Made by a program: the position numbers and the translations under genes | Shown: piece by piece, positions 8,630-20,153 of the stretch | Numbering within the stretch: position 1 is the stretch's first letter | Layout of the letters: each line of letters starts with the position of its first letter | Source: SXTU01 sp964496695 | GTDB lineage: Bacteria; Verrucomicrobiota; Verrucomicrobiia; Limisphaerales; SXTU01 | Direction of reading: 5' to 3' | DNA: 64,000 nt | NCBI GenBank assembly: GCA_964496695.1 | Contig: CAZCBE010000016.1 | Location: 14,746-78,745 of the forward strand | The notes under the pieces: generated by a model | The model's database searches: none | What the model was told of the DNA's origin: nothing | What the model saw: the letters and a program-made list of their open reading frames with translations, nothing else

Positions 8630-8703
8630 AACGCAAAGGACGCAGAGACCGAAGGAAAATATCCGCCTCCGCGTCTCTCTGCGGTCTCTGCGCCCTTTGC
8701 GTT
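8630..8703. repeat. word-built inverted repeat, AACGCAAAG/CGCAGAG words
   Basis: The left arm 8630-8654 (AACGCAAAGG, ACGCAGAGAC) pairs with the right arm 8679-8703 (GTCTCTGCG, CCCTTTGCGTT). A second hairpin made of the same words lies at 49091-49212. The rest of the gap 8338-8856 shows no gene. Confidence 0.75.
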
Positions 8704-8764
8704 AAAGCGAGTCATCCAGCCACTTTGGTTGCGGCTCTGCCGCGCTGCGTATTAGCGTTATGCC

Positions 8765-8814
8765 CGGACGGCGGGACGCCGACCTCTACGGCAGGCAGGA
8801 TGCCTGCCGCCACC
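8765..8814. repeat. inverted partner of the repeat at 8483
   Basis: CGGACGGCGGGACGCCG followed by CTCTACGGCAGGCAGGATGCC: the reverse-complement arrangement of 8483-8533. The two copies bracket the hairpin at 8630-8703, giving a nested structure. Confidence 0.75.
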
Positions 8815-8856
8815 TCCGCCTTGCATGGAGTGCGCTTGGGACTGACGCATTCCGCC

Positions 8857-9507
8857 TCACGGCTGCTTCGCTTCCGCGTTGCTGTCTCTGGTGCGAAAGA
8901 GAAACCGATGGATCACCCACCACAGCACCGGCGGCAGCCCCATGCTGACCAGCAACGCCAGCGTCGGATGCTCTCCGCCCGCGTGCCCGATGGCCGCATA
9001 GGTAAACCCGAGGGGCACTGATCCGCACGACAGCGCGAGCAGGAAGACCGTCGGCGGCATCCGGGTCAGCCCGGCCATGCACGCGATGACTTCGGGAAAG
9101 AGCGGCAGCCACCGTGACAGCACGACGAGCCACGCGCCCCAGCGCTGGAAGAGCGCCTCGCCCTTGGCCAGATCGGCCTCGCTCACCATCCGTGCCGCCG
9201 CCCGCCGCCCGAGCGCGCGACACAATCCATAGGCCACCACCCCCGAGAGAAACGAGCCGCCCGCACCCACCAGTCCGCCCACGACCGGTCCGTAGGTGAA
9301 CCCCAGCGCCGCCATGATGGCCGTGCCCGGCACTGGCAGGACCAGATCGGCCACGAGCAGCAGCATCCCCGCGAGCCAGGCCCATTCCCCATAGTTCCGC
9401 AGCCACGCCACCGCGCCCTCGGGCGTGAAGACCCGCGCGTCCCCCCACAGCAGGAACGGCACCGCCAGCACCAAGGCCAGCGCGACAAACATCCAGACGA
9501 GCCTCAT
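8857..9507 (-). CDS. VTT-domain (TVP38/TMEM64, DedA-like) membrane protein
   Basis: A 216-residue inner-membrane protein from ATG 9507, which is followed directly by a hydrophobic helix (MRLVWMFVALALVLAVPFLL). The frame is open further upstream, but that part translates a dispersed CTCTCCC/GGGAGAG repeat and is not likely to be protein. The VTT core is seen in LVLPVPGTAIMAALGFTYGPVVGGLVGAGGS, the GxxxxF-type re-entrant segment, and SRWLPLFPEVIACMAGLTRMP. Five or six membrane helices are predicted. Family members are lipid-scrambling or lipid-transport-associated proteins; the substrate here is unknown. It is downstream of the large permease gene on the same strand, separated by a repeat. Confidence 0.85.
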   Translation of the reverse strand: MRLVWMFVALALVLAVPFLLWGDARVFTPEGAVAWLRNYGEWAWLAGMLLLVADLVLPVPGTAIMAALGFTYGPVVGGLVGAGGSFLSGVVAYGLCRALGRRAAARMVSEADLAKGEALFQRWGAWLVVLSRWLPLFPEVIACMAGLTRMPPTVFLLALSCGSVPLGFTYAAIGHAGGEHPTLALLVSMGLPPVLWWVIHRFLFRTRDSNAEAKQP

Positions 9508-9595
9508 TCCAGAAAGACCAACGGGCACCCGCAACGCCGGGGCCTTCGTGAGCCGCGACCGCTGCGTCCGATTGCAAACCAACGCGGACTGCGTG

Positions 9596-9633
9596 CCTCC
9601 CTCTCCCAGCGGGAGAGGGCCGGGGTGAGGGAG
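9596..9633. repeat. CTCTCCC-GGGAGAG dispersed element, copy 1
   Basis: CCTCCCTCTCCC, a short loop, GGGAGAGGGCCGGGGTGAGGGAG. One of nine copies in the window; the others begin near 11975, 12096, 47810, 47906, 54451, 54549, 60339 and 60436. All consist of a CTCTCCC...GGGAGAG stem with a CCGGGGTGAGG tail on one side. Confidence 0.85.
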
Positions 9634-9724
9634 AACGGCCGCCCATTCACCGAGTTCGAATCGCATCCGCGAAATCTCCTCGCGTTCCTCGCTTCAGACC
9701 CAGCGGCAGACCGGAGTGTCCGCC

Positions 9725-13672
<3,948 letters not shown>

Positions 13673-13680
13673 GGCGCGAT

Positions 13681-13869
13681 TATGGAGTGCGGTGACTTGT
13701 CACCGCTTTTCGCAGGCGACTTGTCGCCGTCGGAGGAGACCCGCCTCCGCATACACGAAGGCGCAACCGCTCGCGCCAGCGGCAAGACGCCGTGCGATAC
13801 CTCACCACTTTCACATCTGACGGCGACCAGTCGCCTGCGGAAAGCGGCGAGAACTCGCCGCACTCCATA
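13681..13869. repeat. pair of inverted REP units flanking the RAYT gene (left side)
   Basis: The arms 13681-13734 and 13816-13869 are inverted copies of one 54-nt unit. Each unit begins TATGGAGTGCGG and contains two internal palindromes (GCGGTGACTTGTCACCGC and GGCGACTTGTCGCC in the left copy). The right arm has matching compensatory changes (GCGGCGAG...CTCGCCGC). A third copy lies at 14505-14557. The arrangement of paired REP units beside a REP-associated transposase gene is typical of BIMEs. Confidence 0.88.
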
Positions 13870-13923
13870 AAGCGCGCCGCTAACCGGTTGCCCGTGGAGC
13901 AGGCGTGCGCTGCTTTGGCCGAC

Positions 13924-14601
13924 TCAAAAATCATCTTCCACCTCCAGGCTATCCGTCTTGAAATTGTAGATGGTCTGCACCATCGCGGTCGTGGCGACGC
14001 GCTCGAACCATGCGGCAGAACACCAGCGATACTGATTCGCCACCAGCACCAGCCCGTGCTTCACGGCATTCTGATGCACGTAGTTCAGCCGTGCCAGATA
14101 CGAGCGTTCGTAGGTGAGCTTCGTTTCCCGAAAGTTGTGCCATACCTTTCGCTTCGGCTGACCGTCCAGGCGGTTCAACTCGCGGGCGGTGTCGGAATGC
14201 AGGTGCTTGAGGAACTTCCCCAAGTTCGCCGACTCAGGGCAGCCCCGCGCGACGAAGTGGTAGTGATTGGCAAAGACGGCCCACGCCTCGATCTGCCAGT
14301 GGTAAAGGTTGGCCTTGGCCAGCAGGTGATTTTCGAGGAGAGCCAGCCGCGCGTCGCCTGCGAAGAGGCGCGCCTTGCCAAGCGTTCCGGCGGTGGCGAA
14401 ATAGACGCCGTGCTCGGTGAGTTTGTGAACGGGTGCATGGGGCCAGGGCTTGATCGGCTGGCGCACTGCGGGCGACAAAGTCGTAGTTGGAGCCGTATCG
14501 GACTTCGACGGCGACAAGTCGCCTGCGGAAAGCGGTGACAAGTCACCGCACTCCATAGCGCGCTCGGGTTCAGCGCTTAATGTTTGAGCTTCCAGCGTCA
14601 T
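13924..14601 (-). CDS. REP-associated tyrosine transposase (RAYT, Y1_Tnp family)
   Basis: A protein of up to 225 residues of the IS200/IS605-like Y1 transposase superfamily. The metal-binding His-x-His is in ANHYHFVARG (His113, His115). The RAYT signature NYVHQNAVKHGLV contains the candidate catalytic Tyr174, and the C-terminus has the usual YRWCSAAWFE. RAYTs are thought to mobilise REP palindromes through single-strand cleavage. Residues about 15-34 (MECGDLSPLSAGDLSP) are translated from a REP unit, so the true start may be ATG 14601 (overlapping the ATPase stop), ATG 14556 or a later codon. The gene splits an ABC transporter operon: ATPase upstream, permease downstream. All key residues are present, so it may be active. 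Confidence 0.88.
   Translation of the reverse strand: MTLEAQTLSAEPERAMECGDLSPLSAGDLSPSKSDTAPTTTLSPAVRQPIKPWPHAPVHKLTEHGVYFATAGTLGKARLFAGDARLALLENHLLAKANLYHWQIEAWAVFANHYHFVARGCPESANLGKFLKHLHSDTARELNRLDGQPKRKVWHNFRETKLTYERSYLARLNYVHQNAVKHGLVLVANQYRWCSAAWFERVATTAMVQTIYNFKTDSLEVEDDF
14505..14557. repeat. third REP unit, overlapping the 5' end of the RAYT gene
   Basis: The same unit as 13816-13869 in direct orientation (GACGGCGACAAGTCGCC...GCGGTGACAAGTCACCGC...ACTCCATA). It forms part of the RAYT reading frame. Confidence 0.85.
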
Positions 14602-15293
14602 TCGGCAGTTAGCACGCCATCCCTCAACTCCAGCACCCTCCCCATCCGTTTCGCCAGCTCAGGCGCGTGGGTCACGACGATGAGCGCGGTGCCTTGCTCG
14701 CGGTTCAGGTCAAGCAGCAGCGCGGCGAGCGCGTCGGCGGTGGCGCGGTCGAGCGCGCCGGTGGGCTCGTCGGCGAGGAGGAGCTTGGGCTGGTTGATGA
14801 GCGCGCGCACGACCGCGCAACGCTGGCGCTCGCCCCCGGAGAGCTGGCCGGGCCGGTAGTTCATGCGCTCGCCAAGGCCCACACGGGTGAGGAGCTGCTT
14901 CGCGCGCTCACCGGCGGCGCTGCGACTGACGGCATCGCCCGAGGCCAGTGTGGGCACGAGCACGTTCTCCAGCACGGTGCATTGCGGCAGCAGGTGGTGT
15001 GACTGGAAGATGAAGCCGATCTGCTGGTTGCGCGTGGCGGCGAGGGCCAACTCGTCCAGCGTATCGAGGCGCTGGCCGTCCAGGATGAGTTCGCCGGAGT
15101 CCGGCAGGTCGAGCGTGCCGATGAGGTTGAGCAGCGTGCTCTTGCCGCAGCCGCTCGGCCCGACGATGGCCACGGTCTCGCCGCGCGCGACTTCAAGGGA
15201 GAGGCCGCGCAGCACGGGCAGGTCACCCGCCGCCGCGCCAGGGTAGCGCTTGGAGACGTTCGCGAGTCGGAGCAAAGGAGCAGGCGCGGACAT
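14598..15293 (-). CDS. LolD/MacB-type ABC transporter ATP-binding protein
   Basis: A 231-residue ATPase from ATG 15293. The longer open frame upstream is repeat sequence and is not used here. Walker A is GPSGCGKST, the Q-loop QSHHLLPQC, the signature LSGGERQR, Walker B LLLADEPTGALD, and the switch histidine is in VVTHAPE. Sequence and size fit the LolD/MacB/FtsE group that drives FtsX-type permeases. The matching permease is at 9725-13672; the RAYT gene now sits between the two, overlapping this gene's stop by 4 nt. Probable membrane-associated motor for lipoprotein or lipid transport. Confidence 0.92.
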   Translation of the reverse strand: MSAPAPLLRLANVSKRYPGAAAGDLPVLRGLSLEVARGETVAIVGPSGCGKSTLLNLIGTLDLPDSGELILDGQRLDTLDELALAATRNQQIGFIFQSHHLLPQCTVLENVLVPTLASGDAVSRSAAGERAKQLLTRVGLGERMNYRPGQLSGGERQRCAVVRALINQPKLLLADEPTGALDRATADALAALLLDLNREQGTALIVVTHAPELAKRMGRVLELRDGVLTAE

Positions 15294-15381
15294 GGGGGTA
15301 GGATGGAGCGATTTGGTGGGGATGACAACCTCGTGGTGCGTGGTGCGTGATCCATCGGCAGCGGCCCGGTTCAGAAGAAGC

Positions 15382-15492
15382 GCCCGCAGATTACGCAGAT
15401 GACGCGGATGAAAACCTAACCCCGTGCCGGCGGCAAGCCGCCGGCACGGATTCAAGGCATTCCCATCCGTGTCATCCGCGTTATCCGCGGGC
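15382..15492. repeat. word-built inverted repeat, ACGCGGATGA words, nested
   Basis: The left arm 15382-15410 (GCCCGCAGATTACGCAGATG...) pairs with 15464-15492 (CATCCGTGTCATCCGCG...) over 29 nt with about four mismatches. A separate palindrome GTGCCGGCGGCAAGCCGCCGGCAC sits inside, at 15424-15447. It lies between the ABC ATPase and rpsI. Confidence 0.8.
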
Positions 15493-15510
15493 AAACCTCT
15501 CTTCTGCAAA

Positions 15511-15541
15511 ACAAAAACCCCGCCGGCTTGCGCGGGCGGGG
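15511..15541 (-). terminator. rho-independent terminator of the rplM-rpsI operon
   Basis: Read on the minus strand, a 7-bp GC stem (CCCCGCC/GGCGGGG) with a loop of about 10 nt is followed by TTTTTGTTTT. It begins about 24 nt after the rpsI stop codon. This is the clearest intrinsic terminator in the window. Confidence 0.85.
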
Positions 15542-15564
15542 TCTTTCGAAAACAGCCTGGGCGA

Positions 15565-15960
15565 TTAACGCTTGCTGAACTGGAAGCGCTTGCGGGCGCC
15601 GGGCTGGCCATACTTCTTGCGCTCGCGCATGCGCGGGTCGCGGGTCAGGAGGCCCTCGGCCTTCAGCGGGGGACGGAGCGCGACATCCACGGTGAGCAGC
15701 GCGCGGGCGATGCCGTGGCGGACGGCACCAGCCTGGCCGTTCGGTCCGCCACCCTGCACGTTGACGCGCACGTCAAACTTGGTGATGGAGTCCGTGACCT
15801 TCAGCGGCTGCACCACGGCAGCACGTTGGGATTCGGTGAGAAAGTATTTCTCCATCGGGCGACCGTTGATGACGATCTTGCCCGAACCGGAGGCGAGGCG
15901 AACGCGGGCGACCGCCGTTTTGCGGCGTCCCGTTCCGAGATGTTCCTGAGTGGCGGCCAT
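15565..15960 (-). CDS. rpsI: 30S ribosomal protein S9
   Basis: A full-length S9 of 131 residues. The family landmarks are GTGRRKTAVARVRL near the N-terminus, the central GGGPNGQAGAVRHGIARAL, and the basic tail RMRERKKYGQPGARKRFQFSKR that reaches the P-site tRNA in the 30S subunit. It follows rplM with a 20-nt gap, the usual bacterial order, and shares its promoter at 16452-16479 and the terminator just downstream. Confidence 0.98.
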   Translation of the reverse strand: MAATQEHLGTGRRKTAVARVRLASGSGKIVINGRPMEKYFLTESQRAAVVQPLKVTDSITKFDVRVNVQGGGPNGQAGAVRHGIARALLTVDVALRPPLKAEGLLTRDPRMRERKKYGQPGARKRFQFSKR

Positions 15961-15980
15961 GAGTGGGTGCGGTTAGAAAA

Positions 15981-16424
15981 CTACTTCTTCTTGATGACGA
16001 GCGGCGCGGGAAGCTGGGCGGCGTGCGGGTGCTTGTCGCCGGCGTAAATCTTGAGCTTGGTGTTCAAGCTGCGACCGAGGCGGCCCTTGGGCAGCATGCC
16101 CTTGACGGCGTGCTCGATGAGCAGCTCAGGCTTGCGCGCGCGGCGGTGCTCGACGGACTCGAACTTCTCGCCACCTTTCCAGCCAGAGTAGGTCATGAAC
16201 TCCTTGTCGGTCTCCTTCTTGCCCGTGAGGACGACCTTCTCAGCGTTGATGACCACGACGAAGTCGCCGGTGTCCAGGTGGGGGGTGAAAGTGGGGCGGT
16301 GCTTGCCGCGGATGATGGTGGCCACGCGCGTGGCGAGGCGGCCAAGGACCACGCCGCTGGCGTCAACGACGTGCCACTTGCGGTTGTCCAAAGATGCTTG
16401 GGCGTTCGGCAAAAATGTTTTCAT
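15981..16424 (-). CDS. rplM: 50S ribosomal protein L13
   Basis: A full-length L13 of 147 residues. Conserved parts are WHVVDASGVVLGRLATRVA, the KHRPTFTPHLDTGDFVVVINAEKV segment and the KGMLPKGRLGRSLNTKLKIYAGDKHPHAAQ block near the C-terminus. It is an early-assembly protein of the large subunit. First gene of the rplM-rpsI operon; a promoter-like pair of hexamers lies 28-55 nt upstream of the ATG. Confidence 0.98.
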   Translation of the reverse strand: MKTFLPNAQASLDNRKWHVVDASGVVLGRLATRVATIIRGKHRPTFTPHLDTGDFVVVINAEKVVLTGKKETDKEFMTYSGWKGGEKFESVEHRRARKPELLIEHAVKGMLPKGRLGRSLNTKLKIYAGDKHPHAAQLPAPLVIKKK

Positions 16425-16451
16425 TACAGTTTCCCCGTGAAGGGAGCGCAG

Positions 16452-16479
16452 AAAGTAGCAAACGACCGCTTGCCGTCAA
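16452..16479 (-). promoter_or_regulatory. sigma-70-type promoter of rplM-rpsI
   Basis: On the minus strand, TTGACG (16479-16474) and TACTTT (16457-16452) are separated by 16 nt. The -10 box is about 28 nt upstream of the rplM start. It is close to the vegetative consensus, as expected for ribosomal protein genes. Confidence 0.7.
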
Positions 16480-16630
16480 TAGCTCATTTCACCAAGCGCT
16501 GCGCCAGGGTGTAAATCAGGCTTGGCGTGACAGGGCGTGTTGGAGCATTGCGGCAGCTTCGGTGCCCTATTGCGGTTGCTTTTACAGCTAAAATGGGCAC
16601 CATGCGTCAGCCAGTCCAAATCCAGCCATC

Positions 16631-17809
16631 ATGAACGACGGAGAAGAGAGCCACACGCTATTCATGCTCCGCGGCGGTGGCACGGTGCCCACGGACAAGG
16701 CCCTGGAGGCCGTGCAGGCGTCGGTCCAAGGCCCTGCGCAGTCCGCTTCCGTGCTCATCGTGGATGACAGCCGCACGCTCCGCCGGCTGCTGATCCGTGC
16801 CCTCGCAGAGATCGGCATCAGCGACGTAACGGAGGCGGCGGATGGCCGGGAGGCGCTGGAACTAGTCACCTCGAAGGAATTTGACCTCGTGCTGCTGGAC
16901 ATGGAGATGCCGGAGCTGGACGGCCTGCAGGTGCTTTACGCGATCAAGACCGATCCGCTCATCCGCTCGCTGCCAGTCATCGTGATCTCCGGCGCGGAGC
17001 AGTTCGACAACGCGGTGAAGTGCATCGAGATGGGTGCGGAGGACTACCTGCCCAAGCCCTTCAACCCCGTGCTGCTGCGCGCGCGGGTGATGTCCTCGCT
17101 CGAAAAAAAGCGCCTGCGCGACCTCGACCGTGTGCGCCTCGTGGAACTGCAATACGAGAAGGAACTCCTGCAACTGGAGAAGGAGAAGTCCGAGCACCTG
17201 CTGCTCAACATCCTGCCGCGCCCCATCGCCGAACGCCTCAAAGGCGGCGAGCGCACCATCGCCGACAGCCACCCCCAGGTGACGGTGCTCTTCGCGGACC
17301 TGGTCGGCTTCACGCAGCTCTCCACCAAGACCGCCCCGCAGGAGATGGTGAACCTGCTCAACGAGGTTTTTTCCCACTTCGACCGGCTCGCCGAGCGGCA
17401 CGGCCTGGAGAAGATCAAGACCATTGGCGACAACTACATGCTCGTGGGCGGCCTGCCCATGGCGCGGGACGACCACGCCATCGCCGTGGCGGAGATGGCC
17501 CTGGACATGATCGAGGACGTGGCGCGCATCAACGAGATGAACCAGCGGCAGATCAGCATCCGCATCGGCATCAACACCGGGCCGGTGGTAGCGGGCGTGA
17601 TCGGGAAGAAGAAATTCACCTACGACCTCTGGGGCGACACGGTGAACCTCGCCAGCCGGATGGAATCGGCCGGTCTGCCCAACAGCATCCATGTCTCGCC
17701 CAGCACGCACGCGGCGCTGCACGGCAAATTTGCGCTGGCGGAACGCGGGCTGGTGTTGTGCAAGGGCGTGGGTGAAATCACCACCTACTTCCTGACCGGT
17801 CGGAAGTGA
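16631..17809 (+). CDS. receiver-domain class III adenylate cyclase
   Basis: A 392-residue soluble signalling enzyme. It has a receiver domain (about residues 40-158, phospho-acceptor Asp90 in LVLLDMEMPELDG, Lys in YLPKPFNP), then a coiled-coil linker rich in Glu/Leu/Lys (160-190), then the cyclase domain (about 212-390). The cyclase has both metal-binding aspartates (Asp223 in FADLVGFT, Asp267 in TIGDNYM), the adenine-selecting pair Lys263 and Asp332, and the transition-state residues Asn339 and Arg343 (NLASR). It should therefore make cAMP from ATP under control of phosphorylation by an unknown kinase. It is divergent from rplM. No cAMP receptor or kinase gene is adjacent. Confidence 0.93.
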   Translation: MNDGEESHTLFMLRGGGTVPTDKALEAVQASVQGPAQSASVLIVDDSRTLRRLLIRALAEIGISDVTEAADGREALELVTSKEFDLVLLDMEMPELDGLQVLYAIKTDPLIRSLPVIVISGAEQFDNAVKCIEMGAEDYLPKPFNPVLLRARVMSSLEKKRLRDLDRVRLVELQYEKELLQLEKEKSEHLLLNILPRPIAERLKGGERTIADSHPQVTVLFADLVGFTQLSTKTAPQEMVNLLNEVFSHFDRLAERHGLEKIKTIGDNYMLVGGLPMARDDHAIAVAEMALDMIEDVARINEMNQRQISIRIGINTGPVVAGVIGKKKFTYDLWGDTVNLASRMESAGLPNSIHVSPSTHAALHGKFALAERGLVLCKGVGEITTYFLTGRK

Positions 17810-17884
17810 AGCCGGCGGCGCCCGGGCTGCTCCCGGAAACCCCGTAGTTTTCAAATCCACCCCGGCCTGTTAGCGTTTCTGCAC

Positions 17885-18493
17885 ATGACGCACGCGCAAA
17901 TTTATCTTGATCAGGTCCGGCAGATTGCCGCCGCGCTGGATGCGGCCCAGATTGACCAGTTGGCGCTGGAACTCGCGGCCTTGCGCGAGCGCGGCGGCCG
18001 GCTCTTTCTCCTCGGCGTCGGCGGCAGCGCGGCGAACTGCAGCCATGCGGTGAATGACTTCCGCAAGCTCGCGGGCATCGAGACCTACAGCCCGTGCGAC
18101 AACGTCGCCGAGCTGACCGCGCGCACGAACGACGAGGGCTGGCCCACGGTCTTCGAAGGCTGGCTCAAGGTGAGCCGTGCGAATGAGCGCGACGCGATCA
18201 TGATCTTCTCGGTCGGCGGCGGGGACGCGGTGCGCAACGTCAGCCCGAACCTGGTCCGCGCAGTGGACGAGGCGAAGAAGCGCGGGCTGAAGGTGTTCGG
18301 CATCGTGGGCCGCGACGGCGGCTACACCAAGAAGGCGGGCGATGTGGTGGTGGTGGTGCCGACGGTGGACGCGAACGCGATCACGCCGCACGCGGAGGCT
18401 TTCCAGGCGGTGATCTGGCATTGCCTGGTCACGCATCCGGCGGTGCTCATGCAGGCCAACAAGTGGGAAGGCCTCGAGGTCAAGAAGGCCTGA
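17885..18493 (+). CDS. SIS-domain sugar-phosphate isomerase, GmhA-like
   Basis: A 202-residue protein with one SIS fold. The glycine-rich phosphate loop LFLLGVGGSAANCSHAVNDF resembles that of sedoheptulose-7-phosphate isomerase GmhA, and FSVGGGDAVRNVSPNLVRAVD and the C-terminal ITPHAEAFQAVIWH fit too. GmhA makes D-glycero-D-manno-heptose-7-phosphate, the first step to nucleotide-activated heptose. A HAD-IIIA phosphatase of the GmhB type follows at 18863, which supports this role. The intervening 370 nt are a composite repeat. Start ATG 17885 is the first in frame. Confidence 0.85.
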   Translation: MTHAQIYLDQVRQIAAALDAAQIDQLALELAALRERGGRLFLLGVGGSAANCSHAVNDFRKLAGIETYSPCDNVAELTARTNDEGWPTVFEGWLKVSRANERDAIMIFSVGGGDAVRNVSPNLVRAVDEAKKRGLKVFGIVGRDGGYTKKAGDVVVVVPTVDANAITPHAEAFQAVIWHCLVTHPAVLMQANKWEGLEVKKA

Positions 18494-18504
18494 GCCGGCT
18501 GTTT

Positions 18505-18839
18505 AACCACGAATGGACACGAAGAGACACGAATGGGAAGGGAGCCGGTCCGCGCACTTCCCCGGAGCGCGGCCCTCTGGGCCGCAGCGGCTGGGAGCAG
18601 AGAAAGACTTTCGGAAATCCGGAGCACGTTCTGCAAGGTTGCCGCTGCGGCCCGGAGTGCCACGCTCCGGGGCAGCAATGGTAGGGCGGGGTGTCCTCAC
18701 CCCGCCGCCGATCACCCGAATGCCGCAAGACTTCGGCGGCGCGCTGAGGACAGCGCGCCCTACCACCGCTGGGTTACGGGCAGCCTCCTTGCCCTCCAGT
18801 ATTTTCTGGATTCGTGTTCCTTCGTGTCCATTCGTGGTT
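18505..18839. repeat. composite inverted repeat with ACACGAATGG arms and two other repeat families inside
   Basis: The 30-nt arms 18505-18534 (AACCACGAATGGACACGAAG...) and 18810-18839 are inverted copies with two mismatches. Between them lie a GCGGCC/GGCCGCAGCGGC element (18548-18676, also at 1395-1507) and a GGTAGGGCGG...CCGCCCTACC-type hairpin (18683-18770, also at 40355-40442). The same outer arms recur at 54330-54679 around a different interior. It fills the gap between the SIS isomerase and the HAD phosphatase; no gene seen. Confidence 0.85.
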
Positions 18840-18862
18840 TCCGCTCTTTTCCCCGCTGAGTG

Positions 18863-19384
18863 ATGCGTGCCGTGTTCCTTGACCGTGACGGCGTGTTGAC
18901 GCGGTCGGAGACGCGTGAGGGCAAGCCTTACGCACCGCGGCGGCTGGAGGATTTGGAGCTGCTTCCGGGCGTGGTTGAGGCGACACGCGAACTCAAGGCC
19001 GCCGGCTGGCGGCTGGTGGTGGTGACGAACCAGCCGGACATCGCCACCGGCAAGCTCGCGCCCGCCGTGCTTGAAGCGATGCACGACTACCTGCGCCGCG
19101 AGCTGCCGCTGGATGACATCAAGGTCTGCACCCATGTGGATGCCGATGCCTGCGCGTGCCGCAAGCCCAAGCCGGGTCTGCTCACCGACGCGGCGCGCGA
19201 ACTGGACCTGTCACTCGCGGAGTCGTTCATGGTCGGCGACCGCTGGCGGGATGTCTCGGCGGGCAAGGCGGCGGGGTGCCGCACGTTCTTCATTGATTAC
19301 GGCTATGCCGAGGCGCTGCGCGACGCGCCGGATTTCACCGTCAGGTCTTTACCCGAGGCAGTCAGGATTATCCTCGGCCGGTGA
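18863..19384 (+). CDS. HAD-IIIA phosphatase, GmhB/HisB-N type
   Basis: A 173-residue phosphatase. The nucleophile and acid/base aspartates are Asp7 and Asp9 in VFLDRDGVL, the motif II threonine is in VVVTNQPDI, the zinc loop is CTHVDADACACRKPKP, and motif III/IV is FMVGDRWRDVSAGKAAG. This combination fits D-glycero-D-manno-heptose-1,7-bisphosphate 7-phosphatase (GmhB). The start is ATG 18863; a GTG directly before it is a possible alternative. With the SIS isomerase upstream it suggests an activated-heptose route, but no heptose kinase or nucleotidyltransferase gene is in the window. Confidence 0.87.
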   Translation: MRAVFLDRDGVLTRSETREGKPYAPRRLEDLELLPGVVEATRELKAAGWRLVVVTNQPDIATGKLAPAVLEAMHDYLRRELPLDDIKVCTHVDADACACRKPKPGLLTDAARELDLSLAESFMVGDRWRDVSAGKAAGCRTFFIDYGYAEALRDAPDFTVRSLPEAVRIILGR

Positions 19385-19413
19385 TTTGCGCTATCTTCCG
19401 CCCAACAACTCCT

Positions 19414-20139
19414 ATGAAGCAAACCAGCGACCTCAAAGTAAAAGTCTTCGCCGACGGCGCGGACCTCAAAGGCATTGCCACCCTGGCGGCGAACCCGCTG
19501 ATCAAGGGCTTCACCACCAACCCGACGCTGATGCGCAAGGCCGGCGTGACGGATTACAAGGCCTTCTCGCATGAGGTGCTCAAGATCATCGGCCACGCGC
19601 CGGTGTCCTTCGAGGTGTTCTCCGATGACTTCGCCGAGATGGAGAAGCAGGCGCGCGAGATCGCGTCGTGGGGCACGAATGTCTATGTGAAGATCCCGGT
19701 GACGAACACGAAGCGCGAGTTCGCCGGGCCGCTGATCCAGCGCCTCGCGCAGGCTGGCGTGCAGCTCAACGTGACCGCGTTGATGACCAATGACCAGGTG
19801 CGCGACGTGGTGGCGTGCCTCTCGCCGAACGTGGCCAGCTATGTGTCGGTCTTCGCGGGCCGTGTGGCGGACACGGGCTGCGATCCGGTGCCGCTGATGG
19901 CGGAAGCGGTGCGGCTGCTCGCGCCGAATCCCAAGGCCGAGCTCATCTGGGCCAGCCCGCGCGAGCTGCTCAACATCTTCCACGCGGACAGCATCGGCTG
20001 CCACGTCATCACGGTGACCCACGACATCCTCGCCAAGCTGAGCCTGGTGGGGAAGAACCTGGACGAATACTCGCTCGACACGGTGAAGATGTTTTACAAC
20101 GACGCGCAGGCGGCCGGCTTCCGCATCGCGACGGCGTGA
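19414..20139 (+). CDS. transaldolase family protein
   Basis: A 241-residue TIM-barrel aldolase of the short (TalC/fructose-6-phosphate aldolase-like) transaldolase type, from ATG 19414. The Schiff-base lysine is Lys93 in NVYVKIPVTN. The N-terminal substrate-loop TTNPTLMRKAG and the strand QLNVTALMT are typical. Transaldolases interconvert sugar phosphates including sedoheptulose-7-phosphate, the substrate of GmhA, so its place in this cluster makes metabolic sense. It starts 29 nt after the phosphatase stop, a probable operon. Confidence 0.9.
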   Translation: MKQTSDLKVKVFADGADLKGIATLAANPLIKGFTTNPTLMRKAGVTDYKAFSHEVLKIIGHAPVSFEVFSDDFAEMEKQAREIASWGTNVYVKIPVTNTKREFAGPLIQRLAQAGVQLNVTALMTNDQVRDVVACLSPNVASYVSVFAGRVADTGCDPVPLMAEAVRLLAPNPKAELIWASPRELLNIFHADSIGCHVITVTHDILAKLSLVGKNLDEYSLDTVKMFYNDAQAAGFRIATA

Positions 20140-20153
20140 TGAACCCACTCCCC

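Noticed and set aside
18505..18839. Complete transposon with terminal inverted repeats
   Set aside because: The interior codes for nothing and consists of other repeats; target-site duplications were not apparent by eye. Kept as a composite repeat.
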